NCBI GenBank assembly: GCA_045587205.1
Contig: JAZNBV010000107.1
Location: 1-20,860, forward strand
Length of the DNA stretch: 20,860 nucleotides
From: SIG78 sp045587205
Lineage (GTDB): Bacteria; Verrucomicrobiota; Lentisphaeria; Victivallales; Victivallaceae
Reading direction: 5' to 3'
The notes beneath the pieces are model-generated. The model was given only the letters and a program-made list of their open reading frames with translations, was not told the DNA's origin and made no database searches. Below, one piece after another: positions 1-6,894 of the stretch. The position numbers were made by a program, and so were the translations under genes. Within the stretch, counting starts at the first letter, position 1; each line of letters opens with the position of its first letter.

Positions 1-2271
1 GCTCCGTGTTTCAAAAAGGCGACCATCAAGCTGAACAGCATTCCTGCTTATCAGTACGACTCCAGTGTTGCCGCTGAATACAAAGCAAAGAAAATCACCA
101 AAGCTGAAGTCCTGGAAATCTACGAATCCATGCTGACCATCCGCGAATTCGAAGAAATGATCCTCAAGTGCCGTACCGGTGCTTATGAAATCATCAGCGA
201 CTACGACTATCGCGGTCCGACTCACCTCTCCATCGGTCAGGAAGCTACCGCCGCCGGTGTCTGCAGTGTGCTGAACATCACTGACTTTATTACCTCCACC
301 CACCGCGGTCACGGCGACAGTATCGCCAAGGGTTTCCACGCCATCAAGCGTATGAGCGAAGAAGATATGAAGGCGCGCTGCCCGGAATATGCTTCGCTCA
401 AGGGCGAAGAACTGCGCGATGCGGTTATGGAAGATCACGTTTTCCGTACCATTGCCGAACTTTTCGGTAAAGAAGACGGTTACGGCAAAGGACGCGGCGG
501 CGGTATGCACATTGCAGACTTCCGCGTAGGCCACCTCGGTGCCAACGCCATCGTCGGCGGCGGTGTGCCGATCGCCACCGGTGCGGCTATGACCTGCCGT
601 ATCGATCCGGCTTACCAGGGCCGCGTGGTCGCCACCTTTGCCGGTGACGGTGCGTATGCCAACGGTGTGGTGCTGGAAGCTCTGAACTGGGCCGCCCAGG
701 ATCAGTTCAATGGTCCGCTGGCCAAGACCAAGTTCGGTCTGCCGCTGATCTTCATCATTGTTAACAACCACTTCGGTATGACCGGCCGCGCTGACGGCGA
801 AGTCAACGGCCTTGACCATCTGGCCCGCCGTGCCGCCGGTTTTGACAACGACAATATGCACGCCGAAGTCATCAACGGTATGAACCCGATGGCTGTCCGC
901 GATGCTATTATGCGCGCCAAGGAAACCATCGCCAAGGGCGAAGGTCCGGTGCTGCTGGAACTCGACAGCTACCGTTACTATGGTCACAGCCTTTCCGACC
1001 CGCGTAACGAATACCGTACCCGCGAAGAAGAAGCCCGCTGGCAGGAAGTCGATCCGGTTCCCTGCTTCCGCGCTGAAATCATTGCCGGCAAGATCGCCAG
1101 CGAAAAAGAACTCGCTGCCCTCGAAAAGAAAGTCGCCGACCGTAATGCCCGCGCCGCCCGTCGCGCTGCGGATGCCGCTGATCCGGATCCGGCTGACGTT
1201 ATCAAGCATATGTACACCGACACTTTCTGCGACGAAGTGCCTGCTGAATACAGCAATGTCACCATTGACGAACCGCTTCCGGTGGTCAAGCGCGATGCCG
1301 ACGGCCGCGTGAACTATCGCGACGCCATCAAGGAAGGTCTGATGGAAGAAATGATGCGCGACAAGCGCGTGGTGCTCTTTGGTGAAGACGTTGCCGATTA
1401 CGGCGGGGCGTTCAAACTCTCCAAGGGTCTGCTCGAAAGTTTCGGCCGTGACCGTGTGTTCAACACCCCGATCTCTGAAGCCTGTATCTGCGGTGCCGCC
1501 GTGGGTATGGCTATGACCGGTTACCGTCCGGTTGCCGAACTTATGTATATGGACTTTGCCCTGATGGCTTCCGACCAGATTGCCAACCAGGCCGGCAAGT
1601 GGCACTATATGACCGGTGCCTCCACTGAAGTGCCGCTGGTTGTCCGCTGCAGCGTCGGTGGCGGCAAGGGTTACGGCGGTCAGCACTCGCAGAGTCTGGA
1701 AAGTATGTTTGCCCACATTCCGGGCACCTATGTTGCATATCCCTCCAATCCTTATGATGCCAAGGGTATGATCAAGACCGCTATCCGTACCAACAACCCG
1801 GTGGTGTTCGTTGAAGGCCAGCTGCTCTACAATGTCAAGGGCGTGGTTCCGGCAGAAGAATACCTGATCCCGTTCGGCGAAGCGAACATTGTCCGCGCCG
1901 GTGATGATGCCACCATCGTCTGCTGGGGTCCGGCAGTGACCGATGCGCAGAAAGCTGCTGATAAACTGGCGGCTGAAGGTGTGAATGTTGAAGTTATCGA
2001 CGTGCGTACTCTGGTTCCGTTTGACTGGGAAACCGTGTTTGCCTCTGTCCGCAAGACCGGCCGCTGCGTAGTGGTCAGCCAGTGCGTTGATATCGGCAGT
2101 TTCACCGGTGAAGTCGTTTCGCAGGTGGTTGCCAACTGCTTTGATGATCTGGATGCCCCGGTGCTCAAGGTCGGTGCCAAGAACGGTATTGCTCCGCAGG
2201 CTGTCACGCTGGAAAAGGTCTTCCTGCCGACTGCCGACGACATTGCCGCTGCTGTCAAGGCAACGCTGTAA
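1..2271 (+). CDS. 2-oxoacid (probably pyruvate) dehydrogenase E1, fused alpha-beta subunits, 5' partial
   Basis: This is the thiamine-diphosphate E1 component that decarboxylates a 2-oxoacid and passes the acyl group to the lipoyl arm of E2. The frame is open from base 1 and reads sensibly (for example EVLEIYESMLTIREFEEM) before the first ATG at 130, so the true start lies upstream. Counting from that ATG, the alpha half has a THLSIGQE motif near residue 31 and the ThDP motif GDG (172-174) closing at NN (212-213). The beta half starts near residue 393 and has the acidic PISEAC motif and QHSQSLES. Both halves look intact. About 35 residues (roughly 75-110) before GKEDGYGKGRGGG appear inserted relative to usual E1 alpha. 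The E2 gene follows after 19 nt, and no E3 gene is visible. Pyruvate is the likely substrate, but a branched-chain oxoacid or acetoin enzyme cannot be excluded. Confidence 0.93.
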   Translation, partial: APCFKKATIKLNSIPAYQYDSSVAAEYKAKKITKAEVLEIYESMLTIREFEEMILKCRTGAYEIISDYDYRGPTHLSIGQEATAAGVCSVLNITDFITSTHRGHGDSIAKGFHAIKRMSEEDMKARCPEYASLKGEELRDAVMEDHVFRTIAELFGKEDGYGKGRGGGMHIADFRVGHLGANAIVGGGVPIATGAAMTCRIDPAYQGRVVATFAGDGAYANGVVLEALNWAAQDQFNGPLAKTKFGLPLIFIIVNNHFGMTGRADGEVNGLDHLARRAAGFDNDNMHAEVINGMNPMAVRDAIMRAKETIAKGEGPVLLELDSYRYYGHSLSDPRNEYRTREEEARWQEVDPVPCFRAEIIAGKIASEKELAALEKKVADRNARAARRAADAADPDPADVIKHMYTDTFCDEVPAEYSNVTIDEPLPVVKRDADGRVNYRDAIKEGLMEEMMRDKRVVLFGEDVADYGGAFKLSKGLLESFGRDRVFNTPISEACICGAAVGMAMTGYRPVAELMYMDFALMASDQIANQAGKWHYMTGASTEVPLVVRCSVGGGKGYGGQHSQSLESMFAHIPGTYVAYPSNPYDAKGMIKTAIRTNNPVVFVEGQLLYNVKGVVPAEEYLIPFGEANIVRAGDDATIVCWGPAVTDAQKAADKLAAEGVNVEVIDVRTLVPFDWETVFASVRKTGRCVVVSQCVDIGSFTGEVVSQVVANCFDDLDAPVLKVGAKNGIAPQAVTLEKVFLPTADDIAAAVKATL

Positions 2272-2290
2272 TTTGAGGAGATAACTCATT

Positions 2291-3658
2291 ATGGCAACTA
2301 AAATTCCGATTCCGAAACTCGGACAGTCCGAAGAGACTGTTGTGATCGATAACTGGAAAGTTAAAGAAGGCGATACCGTCAAAAAAGGTGATGTGATCTT
2401 TGAAGTGGAAACCGACAAAGCCGTTCTGGAAGTCGAATCCCAGTTTGAAGGCACCATCCTCAAGATTCTGGTTCCCGCCGGTAAAGAAGTGCCGGTTATG
2501 ACCACCGGTGCCATTATCGGTGACGCCGGCGAAGCGATCCCGGCGGATATGCTTGAAGCAGCTCCGGCGGCTCCCGCCCCGGCAGCGGCTCCGGCTCCTG
2601 CGGCAGCTCCCGCTCCGGCGGCGGCTCCGGCAGCGCCCAAAGCAGCTCCGGCAGCGGCTCCGGCGGCAGCTCCGGCTGCGCCCAAAGCGGCTCCCGCCCC
2701 CGCACCTGCCAAGGCCGGCAAACTCAAGGCTTCTCCGCGCGCCAGGAAATTTGCCAAGGATTACCTCATTGACCTCAAGAAGGTCAACGGTACCGGCGGC
2801 AACGGCCGCGTGACCGAAAAAGATGTGAAGAATTATCTGGAAGCAACCGGTTACAATGATCGCAAGATCACTCCGGTAGCGTTCAATCTGGCCAAGGCCG
2901 AAGGTCTGGAACTGCTGGAAATTGAAGGCACCGGCGACAACGGAAGAATCACTCTCTCCGACGTCAAGGTGGCTATCGATTCGCGTCCGCAGCCGATGAC
3001 TACTATGCGTAAAGTCATTGCCCAGCGTTTGAGCCAGAGCAAGCAGACCATTCCGCACTTCTATGTAACCGTAGCTGTGGAAATGGACAATGTTATGGAT
3101 TTCCGCAAACAGCTGAAGGCTGACGGCATCAATTTGAGCGTGAATGTATTTGTGCTCAAGGCCGTGGCGCTTGCGCTCAAGGAATTTCCGCTGGTCAACA
3201 GCGTTTGCGACGGCAATACCGTGACCAAGAAGCCGCACATCAATGTGGGTATGGCGGTTTCCATCGACAATGGTCTGGTGGTTCCGGTGCTGCGTGATAC
3301 CGACAAGATGGGTCTGGATGAGATCCAGGAAGAATCCGGTATTCTGGCAGAAAAAGCGCGCTCCGGCAAACTTTCCCCCAGCGATATGCAGGGCGGCTCC
3401 TTCACCGTATCCAATATGGGTATGATGAATGTGGAAAGCTTCGGCGCGATCATCAACCCCGGCGAAAGCGGTATCCTGGCGGTTGCCAGCTGCGTACCGA
3501 CCGCTGTGGTGCGTGACGGTGAAATCGTGATCCGCAATATTATGAAGATCACAATGAGTGCCGACCACCGCGTCATCGACGGCAGTATGGCGGCGGCGTT
3601 TGTCAACGCTGTCAAAGCCAAGCTGGAAGATGCCGAATTGTGGGCGTCGATGATCTGA
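2291..3658 (+). CDS. Dihydrolipoamide acyltransferase E2 with tandem subunit-binding domains
   Basis: This is the E2 core of the 2-oxoacid dehydrogenase complex, which transfers the acyl group from lipoate to CoA. Visible domains, in order: one lipoyl domain (about 3-78) with the lipoylated lysine in ETDKAVLEVES (K43); a flexible Ala/Pro linker (about 91-140); a first peripheral subunit-binding domain (about 146-183, ASPRARKFA...GTGGNGRVTEKDV); a second (about 193-229, TPVAFNLA...GTGDNGRITLSDV); and the catalytic domain (about 235-455) ending in the active-site motif DHRVIDG (H426, D430). One lipoyl domain is common, but two subunit-binding domains are unusual. A clear AGGAG Shine-Dalgarno sequence lies 11 nt before the ATG, and the gene follows fused E1 by 19 nt, so the two are surely co-transcribed. 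Confidence 0.95.
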   Translation: MATKIPIPKLGQSEETVVIDNWKVKEGDTVKKGDVIFEVETDKAVLEVESQFEGTILKILVPAGKEVPVMTTGAIIGDAGEAIPADMLEAAPAAPAPAAAPAPAAAPAPAAAPAAPKAAPAAAPAAAPAAPKAAPAPAPAKAGKLKASPRARKFAKDYLIDLKKVNGTGGNGRVTEKDVKNYLEATGYNDRKITPVAFNLAKAEGLELLEIEGTGDNGRITLSDVKVAIDSRPQPMTTMRKVIAQRLSQSKQTIPHFYVTVAVEMDNVMDFRKQLKADGINLSVNVFVLKAVALALKEFPLVNSVCDGNTVTKKPHINVGMAVSIDNGLVVPVLRDTDKMGLDEIQEESGILAEKARSGKLSPSDMQGGSFTVSNMGMMNVESFGAIINPGESGILAVASCVPTAVVRDGEIVIRNIMKITMSADHRVIDGSMAAAFVNAVKAKLEDAELWASMI

Positions 3659-3680
3659 TAAGATCATAAATGCTTGTCTG

Positions 3681-3718
3681 ATCCTCCGCAAAATTCAATT
3701 TTGCGGAGGATTTTTTTT
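3681..3718 (+). terminator. Intrinsic terminator of the E1-E2 operon
   Basis: A perfect 15-bp inverted repeat (ATCCTCCGCAAAATT at 3681-3695 and its complement at 3697-3711) with a one-base centre is followed by a run of eight T (3711-3718). In practice the A/T-rich centre forms the loop. It lies 22 nt after the E2 stop. Confidence 0.93.
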
Positions 3719-3745
3719 GACTTTTCCGGAAAACAAGTTTATATT
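3717..3745 (+). promoter_or_regulatory. Promoter of the AraC-family regulator gene
   Basis: TTGACT (3717-3722), a 17-bp spacer and TATATT (3740-3745) form a near-consensus sigma-70-type promoter about 39 nt before the ATG at 3784. The first two T of the -35 box are the last two T of the preceding terminator. The operator-like element seen at the two downstream promoters is absent here, so autoregulation through it is not indicated. Confidence 0.7.
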
Positions 3746-3783
3746 TCTATATATATAGTGTATAAACAGCCGGAACCGTTACA

Positions 3784-4596
3784 ATGAACGATGAATTAAA
3801 TTTTCTGGATATCATCCGCAGAGCCATCCTTACCCAGGATGATCTGCCGTTTTTATTGCAGAACCCGGAAGAACCGCCCCGGCCGCAAAATGACAGCATT
3901 CCCCGCAAGCACATCCACGATCTGCTTGAAACGCGTATTCTTTTTGCGCTCAATGAGGATGGCACTGTCGATTACAGCAGAATATGCGGATTGCGGCTCA
4001 CGCCGCCGCAGCAGCCGCACGAAGGACTTGCCGACTGTGACCTTATACGGCATCTGACATTGCGTATAGGTGCCGATGAAATATACTATATCCGCGGCAA
4101 AAACAGTATTGTCTCTTTTGCACTTACCAGCGATATGAACGTTCCGGGGGTAAGTTACACAGAGTTGGCAGCAGCGCTGGCTTGCACTAATCAGAACAGT
4201 ATGTGCGATTGGGAACATACCAGAATATTGATAGCATTGCTGCTTTCAACATTGCGTCAGCTGCTGGCAGCGGGCAAAAATCTCCACCCCTCTCCGGCAG
4301 AAGTGATCGCCCAGTGCATAAGAGAAAATTACTACCGCAACGATCTCTCCATACGCGAAATAGCGTTATGGACCCATTTTTCGCCCAATTACATACAGAA
4401 AGTCTTCCGTTCCGGCTGGAACTGCACGCCCATAGAATACCTTAATGAAGTGCGGCTGAATTCCGCCCGCCAGCTGCTGCGTCTGCACCGCTGGCAGATA
4501 AAAGAGGTGGCTGCGCTGTGCGGCTGGAACTATGTACATTACTTCTGCCGCCGCTACAAAGAGCGTTTCGGACATCTGCCGGGCGAAGAACAGTAA
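3784..4596 (+). CDS. AraC-family transcriptional regulator
   Basis: A 270-residue regulator with a C-terminal AraC/XylS double helix-turn-helix domain (about 178-268). The first HTH is around LSIREIALWTHFSPNYIQKVF. The second is around WQIKEVAALCGWNYVHYFCRRYKERFGHLP, which carries the usual FxRRYKxxFGxxP-type ending. The N-terminal part (about 1-170) is poorly conserved. RKHIHDLLETRILFAL (41-56) could be the start of a cupin-like ligand fold, but this is a guess. The gene has its own promoter and sits between the dehydrogenase operon and the first symporter. Two copies of a 28-bp element lie upstream of the next two transcription units, which makes this protein the obvious candidate to bind them. 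There is no convincing Shine-Dalgarno sequence and no clear terminator after the gene. Confidence 0.9.
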   Translation: MNDELNFLDIIRRAILTQDDLPFLLQNPEEPPRPQNDSIPRKHIHDLLETRILFALNEDGTVDYSRICGLRLTPPQQPHEGLADCDLIRHLTLRIGADEIYYIRGKNSIVSFALTSDMNVPGVSYTELAAALACTNQNSMCDWEHTRILIALLLSTLRQLLAAGKNLHPSPAEVIAQCIRENYYRNDLSIREIALWTHFSPNYIQKVFRSGWNCTPIEYLNEVRLNSARQLLRLHRWQIKEVAALCGWNYVHYFCRRYKERFGHLPGEEQ

Positions 4597-4628
4597 AAAA
4601 TGTTTTTTTATACCTGCAATCACCTGTT

Positions 4629-4661
4629 TTGATAACATATTTCTTAAAAATGTGTTATCAA
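4629..4661. repeat. Inverted repeat TTGATAACA-N15-TGTTATCAA
   Basis: A perfect 9-bp inverted repeat has arms at 4629-4637 and 4653-4661. The right arm lies within the 28-bp element shared with 6704-6731, while the left arm has no counterpart at the second site. It could be a second half-site for the regulator. It has no T-run and so is unlikely to be the araC terminator. Confidence 0.5.
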
Positions 4662-4671
4662 TCTTAAATTT
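4644..4671 (+). promoter_or_regulatory. Operator-like element, copy 1 (probable AraC-regulator site)
   Basis: This 28-bp stretch contains the core GTGTTATCAATCTTAAATT (core 4652-4670) and matches 6704-6731 at 27 of 28 positions. The core ends exactly 50 nt before the -10 box at 4721, the same distance as in copy 2. A position upstream of the -35 box suits an AraC-type activator. The identity of the binding protein is inferred from proximity only. Confidence 0.6.
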
Positions 4672-4698
4672 CTGTTACGATTTCAGCATAAAACAGAC

Positions 4699-4726
4699 TT
4701 GTTTTTTCTTTTTGGCGTGCTATATT
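4699..4726 (+). promoter_or_regulatory. Promoter of SSS1 symporter gene
   Basis: TTGTTT (4699-4704), a 16-bp spacer and TATATT (4721-4726) lie 48 nt before the ATG at 4775. The weak -35 box and the upstream shared element fit a promoter that needs an activator. The Shine-Dalgarno sequence GGGAG is at 4759-4763. Confidence 0.6.
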
Positions 4727-4774
4727 CAAAACAGACAACCGATGTAAAAATATAAAAAGGGAGAAAAAAATTCA

Positions 4775-6568
4775 ATGAATCAAATCGGACTTCACTGGTG
4801 GGATTACGGCATTATTGTGCTGTACTTTGTAGGAATGATCTGGGTGGGATGGTTCTTTTCCAAGCGCAACAAAAATGAAACCGACTTTCTGCTCGGCGGC
4901 CGGAAAATGCCGATCTTCCCGATTGCCGTGTCAATGCTTATGAGTGTATTCTCAACTTACAGTCTGGTTATGACTCCCGGCGAAATTTACAACAACGGTC
5001 TGGACTGGGGTATAACCGGTCATATTATGCCGTTTATCGGGGTACTGGGGGTAATGCTTTTTACCCGTTTTTACTTCAATATCCAGGCATTTACGCCATT
5101 TGATTATCTGGCGTTCCGTTACGATAAATATGCGCGGCTGCTGGCGGCACTCGGCAGCACATACGGTCAGATACTCTATGGCGGAACTGTGCTTTTGACC
5201 ACCGGCAAGATCTTTGAGGCCGCAGCGGGCTGGCCCAGCTGGATGACGATTCTGGTAATCGGTATCATATCGCTTATCTACACTGGTTCCGGCGGTATGA
5301 AAGCTGTGGTCTGGACCGACTTCATCCAGTTTTTTGTAATGCTTTTCGGTATGGCTACGCTGATCATAACATTGTGTATTCTGGTAAAAGGCGGTGCGTG
5401 GGGAGCCATTACTTACGCGTTTGAAAACGGTCACGGACTTGCACGCTTTTCGGAAAAAGAATTTTATTCGCTCTGGCCCTATGTCAGATTGAACTTCTGG
5501 GCACTGCTGTTGAGCCGCGTCTGGGGCGCACTGGAAACCGGTACCAGCCAGATGACAGTACAGCGTTTGATGGCAACCGGTTCAATCAAAAATGCCGTCA
5601 AAGCCCAATTTACCAGCGCGTGCCTTACTCTGCCGGTATGCGTTCTGCTGGACTTTATCGGTTTGGCAATTTTCAGTTATTACTCCCAGAATCCGGATCC
5701 GGTAGTTACTGGCGGTGACCTGGCGCTGTTCCGCTTTGTGGCAACCAAACTGCCCCCGCTGGTACCGGGGCTGTTTGTGGCAGCGGCGCTGGCAGCGGCA
5801 ATGAGTACACTGTCAAGTATATTCAACAGTCAGGCGGCAGTGTGGGTAAAAGAGTATTATATGCGTTTCTTCCGGACAGATGCCACCTCCGAACAGCAGT
5901 TGAGTTTTGCGAAAACAGCCACCTGGATAATCGGTCTTTCCTCCATTGGATTCAGTCTGCTGCAGGAATTGAGTTATGTATATTTCAAGCAGACAATGGT
6001 TGAAGTTACTATGATCTTCGGCATCATTGCTGTCGGAGTCGGGGGCAACACCTATGTTTTTGCCATTCTTTCGCGCAAAGCCAGCAGTATTTTTCTCTGG
6101 AGTTATACTGCGTTTTTCTATGGATTCAAGTACCCGATCCTGATCTGGTACGGTGCCAGCAAACGCTGCACCAACACCTTTAAAGAAACCGGCGAATTGG
6201 GTTATGCCGGCCCGATCAGCTTCAACTGGGTGTGGATACCGTTGGCTGCTATTGTCATTTTCCTGATCATTTCCCAGATCAAGGCTGACAACCGCCGCTG
6301 GAAGCTCACCTGGCGCATATTGAGTGTTATTCCGCTGGGTTTTGCCAGTGCTTCAGCAATCTGGTACATCTTCAGCCACTGGGCAAATGCCATTGAACCG
6401 GGAGTTCCACACGAGCTTTCGTTCACCTGGGCGGGTTTGCCGGGGCTGGTGCTGGGCTGGGTCTTTATGATCGTCTGGCACATCTTCGGGCCTGAACTGC
6501 CCAAAGAAGAGTATCAGGGTCTCTGCTGGGGTTACTCAAAACTGCCGATCCTTAAGAAAAGATCCTGA
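4775..6568 (+). CDS. Sodium:solute symporter (SSS family), paralog 1
   Basis: A 597-residue polytopic inner-membrane protein of the SSS family that would import a small organic solute with sodium. Hydrophobic segments run through the whole length, about 13-15 by eye. Family hallmarks include LLGGRKMP near residue 41, SLIYTGSGGMKAVVWTDFIQ, and the helix AAALAAAMSTLSSIFNS (M343), whose serines match the sodium-2 site of characterised SSS proteins. It aligns without visible gaps to the second symporter at 7973, and the first 55 nt of the two genes are identical. The gene is transcribed alone, from its own promoter to its own terminator. The substrate is unknown; a sugar, sugar acid or sialic acid would fit the neighbourhood. 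The C-terminal tail is soluble and ends KKEYQG-like (PKEEYQGLCWGYS). Confidence 0.93.
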   Translation: MNQIGLHWWDYGIIVLYFVGMIWVGWFFSKRNKNETDFLLGGRKMPIFPIAVSMLMSVFSTYSLVMTPGEIYNNGLDWGITGHIMPFIGVLGVMLFTRFYFNIQAFTPFDYLAFRYDKYARLLAALGSTYGQILYGGTVLLTTGKIFEAAAGWPSWMTILVIGIISLIYTGSGGMKAVVWTDFIQFFVMLFGMATLIITLCILVKGGAWGAITYAFENGHGLARFSEKEFYSLWPYVRLNFWALLLSRVWGALETGTSQMTVQRLMATGSIKNAVKAQFTSACLTLPVCVLLDFIGLAIFSYYSQNPDPVVTGGDLALFRFVATKLPPLVPGLFVAAALAAAMSTLSSIFNSQAAVWVKEYYMRFFRTDATSEQQLSFAKTATWIIGLSSIGFSLLQELSYVYFKQTMVEVTMIFGIIAVGVGGNTYVFAILSRKASSIFLWSYTAFFYGFKYPILIWYGASKRCTNTFKETGELGYAGPISFNWVWIPLAAIVIFLIISQIKADNRRWKLTWRILSVIPLGFASASAIWYIFSHWANAIEPGVPHELSFTWAGLPGLVLGWVFMIVWHIFGPELPKEEYQGLCWGYSKLPILKKRS

Positions 6569-6597
6569 AAAAACTCTATATCAATAAATATTGCTTG

Positions 6598-6659
6598 AAT
6601 ATCCGGCGTAATGCACTCGGGCGATGCCCCGGCAACACTGCGCCGGATATTTGTTTTTT
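6598..6659 (+). terminator. Terminator after SSS1
   Basis: An 11-bp perfect stem (AATATCCGGCG at 6598-6608, complement at 6641-6651) encloses a smaller CGGG/CCCG hairpin (about 6618-6631). The T-rich tract TTGTTTTTT follows. The branched shape is less common than a simple hairpin, but the T-tract and position 30 nt after the stop support termination. Confidence 0.8.
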
Positions 6660-6703
6660 ACACACTGAAAATGCTGCAAAAAAGAGTCCAAAAAGACAAA
6701 ATG

Positions 6704-6731
6704 TTAAAAAAGTGTTATCAATCTTAAATTT
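6704..6731 (+). promoter_or_regulatory. Operator-like element, copy 2 (probable AraC-regulator site)
   Basis: This is the second copy of the 28-bp element (core 6712-6730), differing from copy 1 only at base 6711 (A instead of T). The core ends 50 nt before the -10 box at 6781, exactly as in copy 1. The flanks differ, which argues for selection on the element rather than a recent duplication of the whole region. Confidence 0.6.
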
Positions 6732-6757
6732 TTTCACGCATTTTGCAGATTTAGCAC

Positions 6758-6786
6758 TTGAAAATAACAGAAAAATTGCCTATATT
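6758..6786 (+). promoter_or_regulatory. Promoter of the long carbohydrate operon
   Basis: TTGAAA (6758-6763), a 17-bp spacer and TATATT (6781-6786) lie about 100 nt before the first gene. The leader between is A/T-rich and ends in a tandem-duplicated translation start region. The 315-nt gap between SSS1 and the metallophosphoesterase gene is fully described by the terminator, operator-like element, promoter and this leader. Confidence 0.7.
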
Positions 6787-6854
6787 TGTTCAGGAACACT
6801 TTTTTTTAAATGGCAGAATAATGCCGTTTTGGATCTGTTCTCAATAAAATATAT

Positions 6855-6894
6855 GGAGTAAAGTGATGTATAAAGGAGTAAAGTGATGTATAAA
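6855..6894 (+). repeat. Exact tandem duplication of a 20-bp ribosome-binding/start region
   Basis: The 20-mer ggagtaaagtgatgtataaa occurs twice back to back (6855-6874 and 6875-6894). Each copy carries GGAG, a 7-nt spacer and ATGTATAAA. The first copy gives a six-codon reading frame (6866-6886, MYKGVK) whose TGA overlaps the real ATG at 6886 as TGATG. Confidence 0.9.

Noticed and set aside
130..132. ATG 130 as the start of the E1 gene
   Set aside because: The frame is open and homologous-looking back to base 1 and there is no ribosome site before 130, so the gene is cut by the window edge.
2255..3691. 478-residue open frame on the minus strand across the E2 gene
   Set aside because: It is an exact shadow of E2, with Arg/Ser/Cys-rich low-complexity translation opposite the Ala/Pro linker, no ribosome site, and no domain recognisable by eye. 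E2 on the + strand has clear domains.
4597..4620. A6-TG-T7 stretch after the AraC gene as a terminator
   Set aside because: Pure A/T pairing with a two-base loop cannot form a stable terminator hairpin.
6595..6861. 88-codon open frame between SSS1 and the phosphoesterase gene
   Set aside because: It begins inside the terminator stem and runs through the operator-like element and the promoter. The translation is not protein-like and there is no ribosome site.
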